64,000 nt of DNA from Tetragonia tetragonoides. Its lineage: Eukaryota > Streptophyta > Magnoliopsida > Caryophyllales > Aizoaceae. This document shows positions 1-10,200 of this stretch, one piece after another (the first letter of the stretch is position 1; each line of letters opens with the position of its first letter). The notes below the pieces were generated by a model. It worked only from the letters and a program-made list of their open reading frames with translations, had not been told where the DNA came from and searched no databases. A program made the position numbers and the translations under genes. The stretch covers positions 12,622,501 through 12,686,500 of the forward strand of contig CM076151.1 of the NCBI GenBank assembly GCA_038025085.1, read 5' to 3'.

Positions 1-474
1 AAATTTTTCCTGAATAGCGGCCAAGATAGCACATGGCTTTGTTTGTGCCGAAGTCATGTCACGAACGAGTTTCTTTGACCCAGGACTAAGCCCACTCATC
101 TGACGATATCCCTCAGCAAACACAGCAAAGTCATGGTTGTGCGTACCCCTAATCCCAGGCAATGTGATAATCGTCCAACTACTGGACCCATACACTTGCG
201 CAGCTTTTAACTGGAACGTACATTTGCAAGCCTTCGTTTTCGTATTCTTCCGACCGGCAGTATCTAACTCTCTTAATCCCCCTCTGTATCGTTCACCTCG
301 ATTGCATCTTAACAATTTTACGCCTCCATTCTTCTTGTGTGACGAAATTATCAACTCAAATCCGTTAGTAAGGGCTGCCCAATTAATTGCATCTGTATCA
401 CTATCAAAAAACTCTTCAGTCACGAAATACGTACTGTAATCAACACCATCACCACCGAACCACTCCAAAGGAAC
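1..474 (-). pseudogene. MULE/FAR1-type transposase N-terminal fragment (partial)
   Basis: Read on the minus strand, 474 to 1 is an uninterrupted reading frame that runs off the left edge. It opens after a good acceptor (TTTTTGTTAG, then GTTCCTTTGG). It encodes a zinc-finger-like module: a CKCTF motif followed about 20 residues later by WTII and about 10 further on by HNHDF. This Cys-x-Cys ... His-x-His arrangement is the FAR1/WRKY-GCM1-type DNA-binding domain at the N-terminus of Mutator-like transposases and of their domesticated FAR1 relatives. The DDE catalytic domain would lie left of the window. No upstream exon was identified; 475-1180 holds simple repeats and palindromes. Whether it is an active MULE, a relic, or a domesticated FRS gene cannot be told from this piece, so the pseudogene label is provisional. 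Confidence 0.6.
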
Positions 475-578
475 CTAACAAAAACAATGTTAGCTTAATC
501 TTAAATTCAAACGTCTATCAAAACCGACTGAACCAAGGGACAAGCGTCTGAAATTTCCGTTAGGACCATGGAAGAAAC

Positions 579-767
<189 letters not shown>

Positions 768-780
768 TTTATTTTTTGTG

Positions 781-935
781 TCGGTCGTCTGCCGATCTCA
801 ACTCACCCAATGGTGAGTCGTCTGTCTATCTCGACTCCCTAAGGGTGAGCCGTCTGCTACAGACGACTCACCCTTGGGTGAGTCGTCGTTCGCAGACGAC
901 TCACCCAAGGGTGAGTCGGAAATTTCAGACGACTG
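781..935. repeat. Cluster of four palindromes built on GACTCACCC/GGGTGAGTC
   Basis: Four consecutive inverted repeats with the core ACTCACCC-(2 bases)-GGGTGAGT occur within 155 bp, centred near 810, 840, 875 and 907. The third and fourth are nearly perfect (CAGACGACTCACCC, two bases, GGGTGAGTCGTC). The spacer bases differ between copies (AA/TG, TT, AA). It is probably a sub-terminal part of the adjacent Mutator-like element. Confidence 0.8.
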
Positions 936-1186
936 TGCAAAAAAAATGCGCAAAAAAAAAAATTTACCTCCGCCACCGTCGACGGCACTTCCTGGTCGCC
1001 GGCAGACATCCGCGGTCGTTGCTTGAGTGAATGTTGATGAAGGTTGGGTTGAGAGTGGGTGGTAGAGAGGGAGAATTGGTGTGAGAGTTAGAGAGGGAGA
1101 GGATGAGTAAAAATGTAAAAAAGGGCAAAATTGGAAATTAGGGGGACGCTAGGTAGTAATTTGGGGCGGTATTCAGTAACACCCTA

Positions 1187-2045
1187 AAAGAAATGCTAAA
1201 TTAGGTATTTTGGAAAAAATTTAGGTATTTTCCAAACATACCCCTCACAAATTAGGTATTGCTAAACATAAATCTCAAATCACTAAACGTAAATCATTAC
1301 CAAACATACCCCTCACAAAATATACCTACTTTCTCTTTCTTTCCTCCCCACTCTCATCTCTCCAAAACATGGAGGCAAGCAAATGGAAACTGAATCACAA
1401 TCGAAATGTATCAGACCCATCATAACCAAAACAACCACAAAGAATCAGACTCATCTTGATTGGGGTACCCTGTTCCCCACCTCTTTTGGCACTACATGGG
1501 TACCTTGTTGACCTTGTTGCAGTATAATGACCCCGATGCCGAAGAAGGATCGTCACCCACCCCCTGTTGGAGCACGACTGGTAAAGCGCGATTCGCATAT
1601 GTCTTAGACGAGTGAGAGAGAGAGGCGGTAGGGCTCAACCCAGCCACACAACCTCCATCCTCCGTCCTCCGCCACCCAAGAACCCTAATTCAATTAATAA
1701 AAAAATATCAAATTCAATATAAAATGAAAAATAAAATGTTGCTGGGTATTACTTAAATTTCAGGTCATCATCAGTATTGCTGATTTTTTTTTGATAATTT
1801 GGGTATTACTTAAATTTCAGGTCATCATCAGTATTGCTGATTTTTTTTTGATAATTCATGCTGATTTTTTTTTGATAATTCATCATTTTAATTTTTAACT
1901 TTACAATGAACAACGCCCATGAGGTAGAGAGAAAAAAGTAAAAGGAGAGACATTTGTGTTTCAATAAAAGGGTATTTTGGAAAAAATTGTGATGAAAATA
2001 TCTGCATTTAGTAATTTTAGATTTACGTTAAGCAGTTTCGCTTAA
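1187..2045. mobile_element. Possible non-autonomous DNA transposon (weak)
   Basis: The motif GGTATTTTGGAAAAAATT occurs near 1204 and again near 1971. Next to each are TTTACGTT/AACGTAAAT-like stretches in opposite orientation, suggesting degenerate inverted ends around about 850 bp. The interior has no credible gene. No target-site duplication could be fixed, so borders are approximate. Confidence 0.3.
1744..1882. repeat. 57-bp tandem repeat, 2.4 copies
   Basis: GGGTATTACTTAAATTTCAG starts at 1744 and again at 1801, exactly 57 bp apart. A third partial copy (CTGATTTTTTTTTGATAATT) follows at 1861. The copies are almost identical, so the duplication is recent. Confidence 0.9.
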
Positions 2046-3464
2046 TAACCATCAATATGGACTTTATATGTACTCGTGTAGGTGGAAAGAATGTCGGAAA
2101 TTCTCAAGATAAATAGTGGTATTTAAATTAATAGTCATATCAGTACTAGACTACTATCTGATCATTAAAAAAAATGTATATGATAACTTGTATATTAATA
2201 AAAAAAATACTCTTGATTTGTAATATTCCTGTTGCTGTACAAGTTACAACTGCCTAAATCTAGCTAGTGCCTTGAATACATTAAACCATAGGCATTAAAT
2301 TCCCCACCCTCCTCTTGCTGTGAGTGTCAGGTGCCAATACATGCAGTCTGATGTATAGTTTAATGAATAAACAGAGAATATGAATACCCACCTTCAGACA
2401 GGCTCATACGAATTTTTGTGTTGTCCATTTCACTTTTCAAATAGGTAGTGTTTTCAGATTTTGGTTGGTTACCACATTTAGTAATTATATTGTTTAAGAC
2501 TTTCCAAAATTTCTTTTTCAGTTATAAAATTAAACACTAAGAAAAATTAATGACATAAATTGAAGGCTAGTTTTAGAAATCCCTTTAAAATGTGTTTTAG
2601 ATTCCCTAAAAGAAAGTGCGAGGGACTTCAGGTTTCAACGTCTCTCACAATCTGACACCTATAAAGTTGACATTTTTCTTTGATCATAATAGAGCACAAG
2701 TAGGCAATTACAATTCACACAACTACTATAGTTGCGCTTTTATAACATGTACTAAATGCATTCTAAAACTAGACCCTCCCATAACCACCAATGAGAGTAT
2801 GAGACCATGAAAGACCATATCTCACTTAATTCGATTAATTAAAAAAGGAGAGATAAGTATGAATCTATCAAGGAATATTGTAGAGTGTATTTTTCTTCAC
2901 TGAATTAAACAGAACACTATAATATGTGAGAGAAACCGTACATCACTGAAGTGAATCGAACTAATTATTGAGTAAGTAAAAGAAACACACTCATAGTCAT
3001 GACCATGACAAAATGTCAAAATTGCAAAATACTATAGAGATATCTAGATTAGAAACTCACCTTACTTACTATCACATTTCTATTGAAGTTTTAGACTTGT
3101 CAACTCATAAAGTACTTCATATGGGGGAAAAAAACACATGATGCTATAAAATTTTCATCTTTTGTTGAAAATGATGTCATTTTTCATATCTTAACGTCAA
3201 TTTTCAAACTACAGTAAATTAAAGAATGTCCAAATCTGTGATAAGTTGTTTGAGTTGTCCTTGTTCTCAAGTCCCTACTTCAAGAAAGGAATGAAGAAAA
3301 TAAAAATAAAAATCTTAAATAGGCTTTGTTGGCATGTTGGGCCTACTGAGGCCCACTAAGGCCCACTGGATCACATTCATAGGAGTTAGTAATCCAATTG
3401 CGTTTCCTTATTTCTTGTTGTGAGTATGGTGTATTGATTTTTGATGGGTATTGTTTCTTGACAG
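2046..3464. other. Gene-free AT-rich stretch before the BAHD exon
   Basis: No credible exon, RNA gene or clear transposon end was found. If the DCR-like gene still has a first exon, this would be intron. No open frame here resembles the roughly 150-residue N-terminal half of a BAHD enzyme. Confidence 0.5.
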
Positions 3465-4408
3465 CTTACCAAGCTTCGTGATGGGCTGGCAATGGGCTGC
3501 GCATTCAACCATTGTGTACTTGATGGGACCTCAACTTGGCACTTCATGAACTCATGGGCCGAAATCTCTAATTGGGCCACTCCATTTCCATCTCTCCTCT
3601 CCTTGACCGCACCAAAGCCCGCTCCACGCGCGTCAGCCTTGACATCCCCCACGCGCCACCTCCTCCCGCCACCAACGGCTCCGTCACCGCCACCGAGCCC
3701 GTCCTCCGTGTTCGGCTCTTCCAATTCTCCGACACCGCCATTGAGAAGATCAAAGCCAACCTCAACTCCGGCCATCCGACCGCCAACGGCACCACCAACG
3801 CCAACGGCGACACCACCAATGGAGACACCAACCTGAAGACGAAGCCATTCTCGACATTCCAGTCTCTGTCCGCCCACATCTGGCGGTCCATCACGGCGGC
3901 GCGTGAGCTCAAACTCGAGGACCCCACCGTGTTCACCATCTTCGCCGACTGCCGGAAGCGCGTGGACCCACCCATGCCAGAAAACTGCTTCGGCAACCTA
4001 ATCCAGACGATTTTCACCGGGAACGCCGCCGGAATACTGCTCAGGCGCCCGCCGGAGTTCACCGCCGGCATGATCCAGGCGGTGATTGCGGGCCACGACT
4101 CGATGGCGATCGAGAAGAGGAACAAAGAATGGGAGGACAACCCAATCATCTTCCAATACAAGGACGCCGGGATGAACTGTGTCGCCGTCGGCAGCTCGCC
4201 GAGGTTTAAGGTTTACGATATCGATTTCGGGTTCGGGCGGGCCGAGCGGGTTCGGAGCGGGTTCAACAACAGGTTTGATGGGATGGTGTTTTTGTATCCT
4301 GGTAAGAGTGGCGGGAAAAGCATTGATGTGGAGATAAGTTTGGAGGCTAAGGCTATGGAAAATTTGGAGAGGGATAAGGAGTTTCTAATGGATGGAGAAG
4401 TTGTTTAA
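3465..4408 (+). pseudogene. DCR-like BAHD acyltransferase, C-terminal exon with frameshift
   Basis: An acceptor (TTTCTTGACAG) at 3464 opens an exon reading LTKLRDGLAMGCAFNHCVLDG, which carries the BAHD catalytic HxxxD motif (HCVLD). Later come the acceptor-domain residues KPFSTFQSL, WRSIT, FADCRKRVDPPMP, and the structural DFGWG motif as DFGFG, ending in a stop at 4408. Similarity is strongest to DEFECTIVE IN CUTICULAR RIDGES, an acyltransferase of cutin polyester synthesis. Two faults are seen. The frame of the HxxxD part (to about 3571) and of the remainder (from 3572) differ by one base; one extra T in the AATTGGGCC run would join them, and the second frame is closed upstream by a TAA at 3569. 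The N-terminal exon is not found in the 3.4 kb upstream. It is most likely a 5'-truncated pseudogene; a base-calling error plus a distant first exon is the alternative. Confidence 0.8.
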
Positions 4409-5651
4409 TTCAAGGATTAAAATCAGATTAAAAAACAATCTGGTATTATTATTATCATTAGTTTTTATTAATTTAAGGTTTGGGTGTATGTGTTTATGCA
4501 AGGTGTTATTATTAGTGGCTACAATAAAAATGGTGAGAGGTGTAGGTGTTTTTGCCTTTTTCTATTTTGTTGGGAGCCTTGGTAATAAGGCTTGTTGGTA
4601 AATTTTAGTTGAGTGTGTTAGGATTTATGAGTCTTTTTTTTAATTTGTTGGACTATTGGGATTGCTTAATTAGTGGTTTTGAGAATTGTTAAGGAAGGGT
4701 TGGAAAAATATTTCAGGAATTGATTCTTGAAATGTTTTCATATTTGTAATTTGTTATATGTAGTTTGAGTTTAAACTTGTTAATCTAATATTGTCACATA
4801 TGGATCTAAGTGGTTTCAAGTTATAGTGTTATGTAACTTTTTTGGTTGTTAAGTGTAATTTGCTTCTTAGTTATGATATGACTTTCGAGATATTAAATTG
4901 ATGCATATTTTAAACTCAAGTATGATGTTATTGGTTTATATGTCAATAACCTCTTGGTTGGACGACTTAAGGATAAATTTATATGTGTTTTTTTTTTTGA
5001 TTTATGAGATAAATAAATGTTAATAAAATATACATATAGCTATGAGGGAAAGTTGAATCAAACTACAAATCTATTGTACGTAGGGTTTTTATGCTAACTA
5101 CTAAAACAATACCTCATTGACTTCAAACACAACTTTATTGATGAAAACAAAAATCATTGTGTCCACACACTTTATTTGGAGGATAATTTATTTGATTAAG
5201 TAAGATATTGATCATCTTGAATATTTTTGCTACATTGAAAAGTTTTTTTTTTTCCTATACTAATGTGATATTTGGAATTTTAACAAATAGTGATCTCATT
5301 AAATGTTAAATACACTAAATTGGGGATTATAAAAAAACATTTAATTGGTATATTATGACCATTTTAAATGGGTATATTGCATCCACATACAAAAATATAA
5401 AATAATAAAAATACATAATCATTTTAAATTTTTCTTACGTATATCTTTGTAATCTCTTTTATTTAAATATATTATTATAATGTAAACACTTTAAGCATAT
5501 TACTGAGTGTTTTTTTTTTTTCTGAGTGAATAATGAGTTAATGTCTTGAATGACAATATTATTAATTGGAAATTAGTACTATATTGTTTCATGTATTCTT
5601 AATCATTATAATGTATTTGATTGGAAATTATATCAAATTAAATAGGTTAAG
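4409..5651. other. AT-rich intergenic sequence
   Basis: Downstream of the BAHD exon the sequence is AT-rich with no coding signal, RNA gene or recognisable transposon terminus. The first 200-300 bp may be former 3' UTR. Confidence 0.5.
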
Positions 5652-6672
5652 AGTGTGTTTGGATATCAACATTTGATTTGAATACCATGAATTCAATTTT
5701 ATAATTTGAAAATTGCAATTTAAATTCAATTTCATTGTTTGGAAAAACAAAGAATTTCAATTCATTATTTGAATCTAAATTTCTTGTTTGGCAAAATAAG
5801 GAATTTCAATTGTCAAATTTGAAATCCAACCATTGTTTAGTTAGCTATACAATTTCAGATCCTTAATTTGCATATGAACCAATGTAAATACTATAAAATA
5901 TCAAATTCTAATCAAGATTAAAAAAATAATCATCGTACACTTTTTCTTTAACCCAAGCTTTAGATTTCTACACAAAAAATAAATAAATAAATTATGGTTT
6001 CTATCCATTGCCCCTTATCCCTCAAACCCTAACCCTAATCTTATCCATATCCCCAAACTCAATATGCTCAATCAATTCCTAATCTGAGAATCCTCCAAAT
6101 CCATTATTCAAGCCTTCGATTTTCTATTGTAGTGTTGGTGATTGTTCTCAAATTGATTGCTAAATTAAAAAGGAACAACTTTTTCTCTGAGAAATCGCAA
6201 CAAATTGTACAAGTGCATCTTTTCCCTTTGTATCGAATTGCATCAAAGATTTGGGCGATGAAGCTTGGTATGTGAGATTATTTTGGCGATTTTGAACTTT
6301 GAAGAAGCCATCGATTTTGCATTCGATCGGTGAGATTCTTTATGTTCGAAGGGGAGGAGAGAGAGAGAGGGGAGGGAAAGAGTGGTGGAGAGAGAGAGGA
6401 CTTCACTAGTTTGAATAGAGAGAGAGAGGAGTTCACTGGTTTGAGGAGAGAGACGCGGTTGAAGAGAGAGAAAGAGGAGAAGTGAGTTTCTAAGGTGGGT
6501 TGAATTTCAATTTGATAGTTTTTTGCTGTATATTTGAAATATAAGGTTCAAAGGCTTATCCAAATTATCCAAAATTTAGCCCAAATACAAATATAAAATA
6601 TTTTAAATAGCCAAACACTTAATTTAGACTAAATAGGGGATTTGAAATCAAATAGTCATATCCAAGCCAAAG
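5652..6672. mobile_element. Candidate about 1-kb non-autonomous element with 30-bp inverted ends
   Basis: The left end TGTTTGGATATCAACATTTG and the reverse complement of the right end TGGCTTGGATATGACTATTT pair over about 30 bp (roughly 25 matches). Near the left end a sub-repeat (TTTGGNAAAANAANGAATTTCAATT) appears at about 5739 and 5788. The interior holds a GA-rich tract (6355-6480) and no gene. No convincing target duplication was seen. Its right end lies about 80 bp before the probable MTB leader, so it may contribute promoter sequence. Confidence 0.5.
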
Positions 6673-6749
6673 TAAATCAAATTCAGGCTAACATTTCTAA
6701 GTTATCAAAAAGACCAAAAAAAACAAACTAAACTCCCAAAGAAAGCAAA

Positions 6750-7206
6750 CAAATTCAGGAAAAAGAAAAAAAGAAAAACAAGTTGGTGAGAGAAAGTGAG
6801 AAACCAAGAAACTGGAGGACTTGAAGAAGAAGAAGAAGAACTGGTCTCTTTCCAGCGTTCTCCTTCCGGTACGTGCAAACTCTATATATCTCTCTCTCTT
6901 CCAGCGTTCGCCTTCGTCTACATGCTTGTTTTGCCAATTTGGAGTAATGAGTATGAACATGTATCATTAATTTCAAGTTGGGTAATTTCTGTGCTTGATT
7001 GAATAAAAGGGGAAAAGAGTTTGTGGGTACATTTTTGTTTTATAATTGTTGATTATATCATGGGTAGCATTACAGTATTTGATACCTTTCTCGTGCTTCT
7101 TTTGATTATATCAGGGGTGACTTAATTTGTTAAAATATTGAGCAATTGAAGTAGTTTGAAGATAGGTGAAGAAAATTAACTAAGAAAGTTTTAATTTTTT
7201 CTTATA
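6750..7206 (+). promoter_or_regulatory. MTB 5' leader with probable intron
   Basis: A GAA-rich stretch ends in CTCCTTCCG followed by GTACGTGC at 6869, a plausible donor of a leader intron. Its acceptor would lie between about 7150 and 7195. The main ATG at 7207 follows. Transcript borders are estimates. Confidence 0.4.
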
Positions 7207-10200
7207 ATGGAGTCACTGGAGAGAAATCGAAGTCATGGGAAAAGGGATGTGGAGGATGGTTTGGATGGTAAGACAGATGTGGTTGTGGATGATGATGAGT
7301 TGGTGGGTAATGGGAAAAGGAAGCATAAGTTAAATAAGTCAAAAAAGTCTAGTAATGGAGAAGATACTCAAGGGTGTGATAGTGGTGGGAGAAGGAAGAG
7401 TTCGGGAGAAAGAAGTGAGAGCCGAAGGGCGTCAGGTGGGTCGAGTAGAGGGGATATTGATGAAGGTGATTATGATGGAAAGAAGGAATCGAGTTCGAAG
7501 TTGGCGAAGAAGAAGCAGGAGGCTAGTGCTCTTGAAAAATTGAGCAACTGGTATCAGGATGGGGAGTTAGAAAACAGGCATGATGGTGGTGGTAAGTCTG
7601 GAAGCAGAGGTCATGGTAGAACTGATGATAATGAGAGGAAAGTATCTTTGAAATTCTCTGATCATGAGGGCCCTCGTAGGAGAAGTAAAAGCAAGGATGA
7701 AAGACCTCGTGATGGGGAGGACGAGAAGGGTCTGGATAAAGATTTGTATCATTCGGAAAGGAGGGAAAGCAGTCGAGGAAAGGGCCATGGTTTTTCGGAA
7801 GAGGTAAAGAACAAGAGAAGATGGGATGAATCTGATGGTGCCACTAAAGCTGAGGATAGCAGTTACATGGGAAAATCTGAAGTAAGAAGTGGGGCTGGGT
7901 TTGATTCCAAGCATGAGAGCACTCGTGAGAGAAGTACAACCTCCAAACTTGAGAACAGTGAGGGAAAGGATAAAGTGTTGGATTCAGCCAGTGGCAAGGG
8001 TAATTCCTACAGCAGGGAGGAGAGAAAGGTTGATTCTGAGAGAAGTAGATCGGATGCTGTGGAAGAGGATGATAAAGCTAGTCCTCTCACTCGTGAAGAT
8101 AGGACAGTTAGGGAGAAAAGTGAGAAGCTCAGGGAACCAAAGATTTCTGGCCGTGACCCTGTAGATAGTCGAGATAAGTTATCGAATCCAGAAGAGGATA
8201 GCAACCACTGGTCGAGGGACAAAATTGCAAGAGAAGTTGGGCATTCCCGAAGATCGAAGACTCCTGAGAAGAATGGGAGGCATCGCCATGAATTAGAGAA
8301 CTCTGACATGGAACATGATAGAAGCAGCAGTTTAAAACGCAAAGACCTTGAAAGGGATGGATTTCGAGATGATCGAGTAAAAGGCAGAGAAACTAGCTGG
8401 AGTGATAGGAGCAGGGAAAGAGAAGGCTCCAGAGAAAATTGGAAAAGAAGGCAGCAGGCTAGCAGTGACAGGGATGTGGATCTAGTTCGTGATCGTGAAA
8501 GAGAGCGGGAACTGCCCAGACGTGCACGTGATAGGATGGACAATGAGAGGCCTCTTGGTAGACCTGGAAATAGAAAAGATGGCTGGAGTGAAGCTGTGAA
8601 AGCCTCTTCAAATTTTGGAATTTCGACTGAGAACTATGATGTTATAGAAATACAGCCAAAGCCTCTTGACTATGGAAGAGATGACCCTGCTTCTTCCTTT
8701 TCCAGGAGAACCGAGGCTGTTCAGCTAAACGATTCAAAATCAGCATCATGTGATGAGTGGGTACGCCCACAAGATGACCTACCTAGGACTGATGGGCATG
8801 GGCCTCTGACAACAGGTGATAACTCAAGTGGAAAGGCTGTTTCTGCTCAAGATCCATATTCATGGAGGGATGATGATGTTGATGGTAGGGCAGGGAGAAT
8901 GAGGGCTCATCAAGGTTCCTTTTCTGCCCGACCCTCTGGTGGCCAAAGTTCTAGTGGTGGTTCTCAGCCACCACATAGCAATCAAGAGCTAAGTGCATTC
9001 GGCAGGGGGGTTCAACAAGGTTTAAGGGGCAATAGGCTAGGTAGAGGGGGAAGAGTCAGGCCTCCTGGAAGGGACAAACAGCAGGTCAGCATCCCTGTGC
9101 CCTTAATGGGGTCTCCTTTTGGTCACCTGGGTATGCCACCACCTGGTCCAATGCAACCCATGAATCCTGGTATGTCTCCATCCCCAGGTCCTCCAGTTCC
9201 CTCTGGTGTTTTTGTCTCCCCATTTTCTCCACCTGTTGTGTGGCCAGGAGGCCGAGGTGTTGATATGAGCATGTTACCTGTTTCACCTGGTGTTTCTTCC
9301 CTTCCTCATGGGCCACCTGGACAGAGATTTCCACCTAATATGGGGCCTCCTTCAAACCCAGCCTTGTATTTCAATCAACAAGGCCAAGGAAGAGGAGTCC
9401 CTCCATATGCATCTGGCCCAGGATTCAATGCCATTGTGCCTGTTGGTCGAGGAAATTCAAATGATAAAATCTCTGGCGGTTGGGTTCCTCCAAAAAGTGG
9501 TGGTCCTCCAGGTAAGGCCCCGTCAAGAGGAGAGCAAAATGATTACTCTCAAAATTTTGTTGACTCCGGCATGCGGCCTCAGAATTTCATAAGGGAGTTG
9601 GAGCTAGCTAATGTTGAGGATTATCCGAAACTTCGGGAGCTAATACAGAAGAAGGATGAGATAGTTGCTAATGCAGCTACCCCTCCGATGTACCATAAGT
9701 GCGACCTCCGGGAGTTTGTGTTGTCACCTGAGTTTTTTGGGACCAAGTTTGATGTTATTCTTGTTGATCCACCTTGGGAGGAGTATGTTCATCGAGCACC
9801 TGGTGTCACTGACCACATGGAGTACTGGACGTTTGAAGAGATAATAAATTTGAAGATCGAGGTAATTGATTTATTGGTGCATTTTGTGAAATTCTATGCA
9901 TGCACAAGACTGTGAAAAAAAAGAAAAAGTTTGGTCCTGCATGCATGTGACGTTTATTTCATGTACCTACTACCTAATACCGGAGTTCTGATTTCTGACT
10001 GGTGTTTCTGCTAGAGGCTGTTTGCAAGTAGGAGCTTATTTTGAATTCCGTTCCTGTCATTGCAGGCTATAGCAGACACTCCTTCTTTTATATTCCTTCG
10101 GGTGGGTGATGGCGTGGGCCTTGAGCAAGGGCGACAGTGTCTCAAGAAGGTAAGCTCATTATTAGTGGAACAAGAAAATATGTGATTTGTTAAGTAATGA

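Noticed and set aside
781..935. CRISPR-like spaced palindromes
   Set aside because: Only four irregular units in plant nuclear DNA, with no spacer structure.
3386..4161. Long antisense frames over the BAHD exon
   Set aside because: They mirror GC-rich sense codons; the sense strand carries the family motifs.
7567..8543. Antisense Ser/Leu-rich frames over MTB exon 1
   Set aside because: They are by-products of the Arg/Ser/Glu-rich sense coding.
9862..9915. Extension of the MTB frame to a stop at 9915
   Set aside because: It reads into intron 1; GAG|GTAATT at 9861 is the donor and the family continues with AIADTPSF in the next exon.
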